Of a stretch of DNA of 38,197 nt, positions 35,834 to 38,197 are shown piece after piece. The position numbers and the translations under genes are program-made. Under the pieces are notes generated by a model, which searched no databases, was not told where the DNA came from, and saw only the letters and a list, made by a program, of their open reading frames with translations. Numbering within the stretch: the first letter of the stretch is position 1; each line of letters opens with the position of its first letter. This stretch comes from Pseudomonadota bacterium (GTDB lineage Bacteria; Pseudomonadota; Gammaproteobacteria; Xanthomonadales; Rhodanobacteraceae): contig JAKAEJ010000016.1 in assembly GCA_021818335.1 (NCBI GenBank), positions 1 through 38,197 on the forward strand, given 5' to 3'.

Positions 35834-36061
35834 ATGTTTGAAAATCACCCACGCGAAGACGTCGAGGCATTGATGAAAGCCAACATCGAATTCCGGCGCC
35901 TGTTCCTTCGCCACCGCGAGCTCGACAGCAAGGTACACGATGCGGAAATCGGCGTGCTGCCGCTCGACAGCGACACGCTCAGCGGCATGAAGCGCGAAAA
36001 GCTGGTCGCCAAGGAACGACTTCTCCGCATGTGGCAAGAGGCGAGAACCTCCACGCACTAG
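35834..36061 (+). CDS. YdcH/DUF465 family small coiled-coil protein
   Basis: A 75-aa helical protein of the YdcH family (PF04325). It has the characteristic pattern of an N-terminal helix with FRRLFLRHRELDSKVHDAE, a short loop, then LKREK-type residues (GMKREKLVAKERLL) in the second helix. It likely forms an antiparallel helical hairpin; its function is unknown. The start at 35834 is preceded by an almost perfect ribosome-binding site (AAGGAGGT), suggesting strong expression. Length is normal for the family. Confidence 0.92.
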   Translation: MFENHPREDVEALMKANIEFRRLFLRHRELDSKVHDAEIGVLPLDSDTLSGMKREKLVAKERLLRMWQEARTSTH

Positions 36062-36131
36062 CACGGAGGTCGGCGTGCGCCGCCGCATGCCGCTATCATT
36101 CGGGGACCGTCAAGCGTCCCTCGCGTCACCC

Positions 36132-36158
36132 GACCGCCGCGGCAGGCCCGCGGCGGTC
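36132..36158. terminator. Strong hairpin between ydcH and the cystathionine beta-synthase gene
   Basis: GACCGCCGCGG with its perfect inverted copy, 11-bp stem and 5-base loop (CAGGC). It lies 70 bases after the YdcH stop and 41 before the next start. No T-run follows on either strand, so it is not a classical intrinsic terminator. It could still end or stabilise the short ydcH transcript, or act in the leader of the next gene. Confidence 0.45.
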
Positions 36159-36199
36159 AAGTCTGTCGGGCGCGAACGCATCACCGAGGTCGCCTGCAG

Positions 36200-37567
36200 A
36201 TGATCCATGACTCCGTGCTCGAACTGATCGGCCAGACGCCCATGCTGAGGGCGCGGCGGTTGGATGCTGGTCGTTGCGAGATCTATCTCAAGCTCGAGTG
36301 CATGAACCCGGGCGGCTCGATCAAGGACCGCATCGGTTTGACCATGATCGAACGGGCGGAGCGCGCCGGCCGCATCAAACCGGGCGACACCCTCGTGGAA
36401 GGCACGGCCGGCAACACGGGCATCGGACTTGCCCTGGTGGCGCAGCAGAAAGGCTACCGTCTGGTGCTGGTGGTGCCGGACAAGATGAGCCGCGAGAAGA
36501 TCTTCAACCTCAAGGCCATGGGCGCCGAAGTGATCCTCACGCGCTCGGACGTCGCTAAGGGTCATCCCGAGTACTACCAGGATCTTGCCAAGTCCATTGC
36601 CGAAGAAACGCCCGGCGCCTATTTCGTCAACCAGTTCGGGAATCCGGACAATCCAGCAGCGCACGAGGCGACGACCGGACCCGAAATCCTCGAGCAGATG
36701 GAAGGCCGCGTCGATGCGATCGTGTTCGGCTGCGGCAGTTCCGGAACCATGACCGGGCTCTCGCGGTTCTTCGCCGTTGCATCGCCGAAGACCGAGCTGA
36801 TTCTGGCCGATCCCGTGGGTTCAATCCTCGCTCAGTACATCAACGAGGGCACGCTTTCCCAGAAATCGGCAAGCTGGATGGTGGAGGGGATCGGCGAGGA
36901 CTTCCTGCCATCCATCAGCGACTTTTCGAGGGTGCGCAAAGCCTACGCGATCAGTGACAAGGAGAGTTTCCTGACCGCGCGACTGTTGCTGGAGAAGGAG
37001 GGCATCCTCGGCGGCAGTTCCACCGGCACGCTGCTGGCCGCCGCGTTGCGGTATTGCCGCGAACAGTCGGAGGCCAAGCGCGTCGTCGTGTTTGTTTGCG
37101 ACACCGGCAACAAGTACCTTTCGAAGCAGTTCAATGACTATTGGATGCTGGACAACGGGTTCCTCGAGCGCCCGCAGCATGGTGATCTTCGTGACTTGAT
37201 CCTGCGCCCCTACGCACAGCGCGACACCGTGGTCATTGGCCCACATGAGCCCCTGACCGTTGCGTATCAGCGCATGAAGCTGTATGACGTGTCGCAGCTT
37301 CCCGTGCTCGATGGCGAGCGGATCGTCGGCATCCTCGATGAGTCCGACCTGCTGATGCATGTCCACGCCGACAGCGAGCGCTTTGGCGATCCGGCTTCCA
37401 CCGCGATGGTCAGCAAGCTCGAGTTTGTCGACATGCGCACGCCGGTAGCGAGTCTGATGCCATTGTTCGACCGCGGCCATGTGGCCATCGTCATGGACGG
37501 CCCGCGCTTTCTCGGTCTGATCACGCGCATCGACCTGCTCAATTACCTCAGGAGGCGGGTGAACTGA
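36200..37567 (+). CDS. cbs: Cystathionine beta-synthase with C-terminal CBS domain pair
   Basis: A 455-aa pyridoxal-phosphate enzyme of the cysteine synthase/cystathionine beta-synthase family. The cofactor lysine is Lys42 in NPGGSIKDRIG, the substrate loop is EGTAGNTGIGLAL, and the phosphate-binding region is VFGCGSSGTMTG. Residues of about 335-455 form two CBS domains (including YDVSQLPVLDGERIVGILDE and GLITRIDLLNYLRR) that in relatives bind adenosyl ligands. It should condense serine (or O-acetylserine) with homocysteine or sulfide in the cytoplasm. ATG 36200 has GAGGT upstream. A gamma-lyase/gamma-synthase partner, often adjacent in relatives, is not in the window. Confidence 0.93.
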   Translation: MIHDSVLELIGQTPMLRARRLDAGRCEIYLKLECMNPGGSIKDRIGLTMIERAERAGRIKPGDTLVEGTAGNTGIGLALVAQQKGYRLVLVVPDKMSREKIFNLKAMGAEVILTRSDVAKGHPEYYQDLAKSIAEETPGAYFVNQFGNPDNPAAHEATTGPEILEQMEGRVDAIVFGCGSSGTMTGLSRFFAVASPKTELILADPVGSILAQYINEGTLSQKSASWMVEGIGEDFLPSISDFSRVRKAYAISDKESFLTARLLLEKEGILGGSSTGTLLAAALRYCREQSEAKRVVVFVCDTGNKYLSKQFNDYWMLDNGFLERPQHGDLRDLILRPYAQRDTVVIGPHEPLTVAYQRMKLYDVSQLPVLDGERIVGILDESDLLMHVHADSERFGDPASTAMVSKLEFVDMRTPVASLMPLFDRGHVAIVMDGPRFLGLITRIDLLNYLRRRVN

Positions 37568-37988
37568 GCTGGCATGACGGGCCGACTTTGCTGGCTGAAG
37601 CGGACAACGGCCGTGCTAGCCCACGGGGATGGGCGAAGGCACTGGTCTTGTCCCCGTGAGCTTCCGAGCGTTGCGTGTCGAAATGGCTGCGAGGATCCAT
37701 GCTGCGTGCGAAATCGAGCCGCGCCTCGGCAATATCGGGACCAACGTGGTCCGTGTGCACCAAGTGCTAGCCGAGACGACTGTGCGAGCGGGTCGCATGG
37801 CCGGTCGCATCGAGCAGTGCCCGGAAGTCCTGTTGCGCTGAGCGTGTCCTGCGTTCGCCAGCAGAATTCTCGGGTCGTGACGGCAGCGTGATGCCGCGGG
37901 CATGCGATGCTGGCGAACCGCGACGCGCCCGGTTGGATCGAGAAAGGCGCCCGTTTCCCTGCGAGATTCTCGGTGCTGAATGCGACCC
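37568..37988. other. 421-base region without a recognised gene
   Basis: The region between the cystathionine beta-synthase stop and the start of the next plus-strand gene. Short open frames exist on both strands, the longest on the minus strand, but they are Arg/Ser-rich, lack family motifs and have no good ribosome-binding site. No terminator with a T-run follows the upstream gene. Confidence 0.45.
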
Positions 37989-38197
37989 ATGACCTGGACG
38001 GATTCCCTAGCCTGGCGAATGCGAAGGACCTTCATGCTGCTGCGGCGCCTGCGCAGCAGCTTGAACATCCGCGGATGGCGCGGTACCTGGCGGCGCGTGC
38101 TGCAAGAGATCAAGGGCAAGAAGCTCCCTTCGTCACAGCCGCATCTGCTGCCGCTGGTCGCGACATGCTCTGCATTTAAGGTGCCCAGCGCCGATAC
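37989..38197 (+). CDS. Probable family 2 glycosyltransferase, N-terminal fragment cut by the window edge
   Basis: From ATG 37989 the frame is open to the right edge (69 codons, no stop). The peptide begins MTWTDSLAWRMRRTFMLLRR, then has a basic helix LRSSLNIRGWRGTWRRVLQE, and ends KVPSADT. This matches the usual run-in of cell-surface-polysaccharide glycosyltransferases, where a basic leader with RGWRGTxRR is followed by a PSxDxPxVSVVIPV-type start of the catalytic domain just downstream. The catalytic part itself is outside the window. The ribosome-binding site is weak. Product assignment is by pattern memory only. Confidence 0.5.
   Translation, partial: MTWTDSLAWRMRRTFMLLRRLRSSLNIRGWRGTWRRVLQEIKGKKLPSSQPHLLPLVATCSAFKVPSAD

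Noticed and set aside
37616-38119. Minus-strand frame of 167 codons near the right edge
   Set aside because: Arg/Ser/Pro-rich, no recognisable family, and it overlaps the more convincing plus-strand glycosyltransferase start.
1-38197. CRISPR arrays, insertion sequences, integrases, rRNA and tRNA genes
   Set aside because: I looked for regularly spaced repeats, transposase motifs and RNA gene landmarks on both strands and found none that I could support.

Overview
The window is GC-rich, densely packed bacterial DNA. Gene content suggests a gammaproteobacterium of the Lysobacterales (Xanthomonadales), probably Rhodanobacteraceae-like (Rhodanobacter/Dyella/Luteibacter type). The signs are a carbohydrate-type TonB-dependent receptor beside GH13 and GH31 enzymes, tryptophan-halogenase-like proteins in a sugar locus, TamA/TamB, a small SET protein and YdcH. 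This assignment is inference from gene families; no rRNA or other taxonomic marker is present.

Layout. 1-838: the 3' end of an ArnT-like glycosyltransferase, overlapping a small SET-domain methyltransferase. 916-4990: a cytoplasmic S9 peptidase convergent with an OPT-family transporter. 5258-10743: tamA-tamB, overlapping by 4 bases. 10961-17281: a sugar-porter MFS gene divergent from a cytoplasmic GH13 alpha-glucosidase, followed by a 963-aa TonB-dependent receptor with a strong terminator. 17929-21864: an orphan regulator-like protein and two tail-to-tail flavin-dependent halogenase paralogues. 22112-23709: an FMN reductase overlapping queA. 23956-25071: a LacI-family regulator. 25075-32883: a four-gene minus-strand operon, with every junction overlapping, encoding a secreted GH13, a secreted GH31, a secreted six-hairpin glycosidase and an SLC45/MalY-like MFS transporter. 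33017-38197: a DUF455 ferritin-like protein, an amidase, YdcH, a cystathionine beta-synthase with CBS domains, and the start of a probable family 2 glycosyltransferase cut off by the window edge.

The main unifying observation is a 14-bp sequence, TGAATACGTATGCA, found exactly three times. It lies in the divergent MFS/GH13 promoter region, at the GH13 stop codon upstream of the TonB receptor, and upstream of the four-gene glycosidase operon. Its centre is the palindrome ATACGTAT, typical of LacI-family operators, and the one LacI-type regulator in the window lies at the 3' end of the glycosidase operon. I infer one local alpha-glucan (maltodextrin-like) regulon: outer-membrane uptake by the TonB receptor, periplasmic hydrolysis by GH13, GH31 and the six-hairpin enzyme, import by one or both MFS carriers, and cytoplasmic hydrolysis by the second GH13. 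The two halogenase-like genes and the orphan regulator lie inside this territory but carry no copy of the operator. Their link to the sugar system is by position only.

I saw no rRNA, tRNA, CRISPR array, insertion sequence or phage gene.
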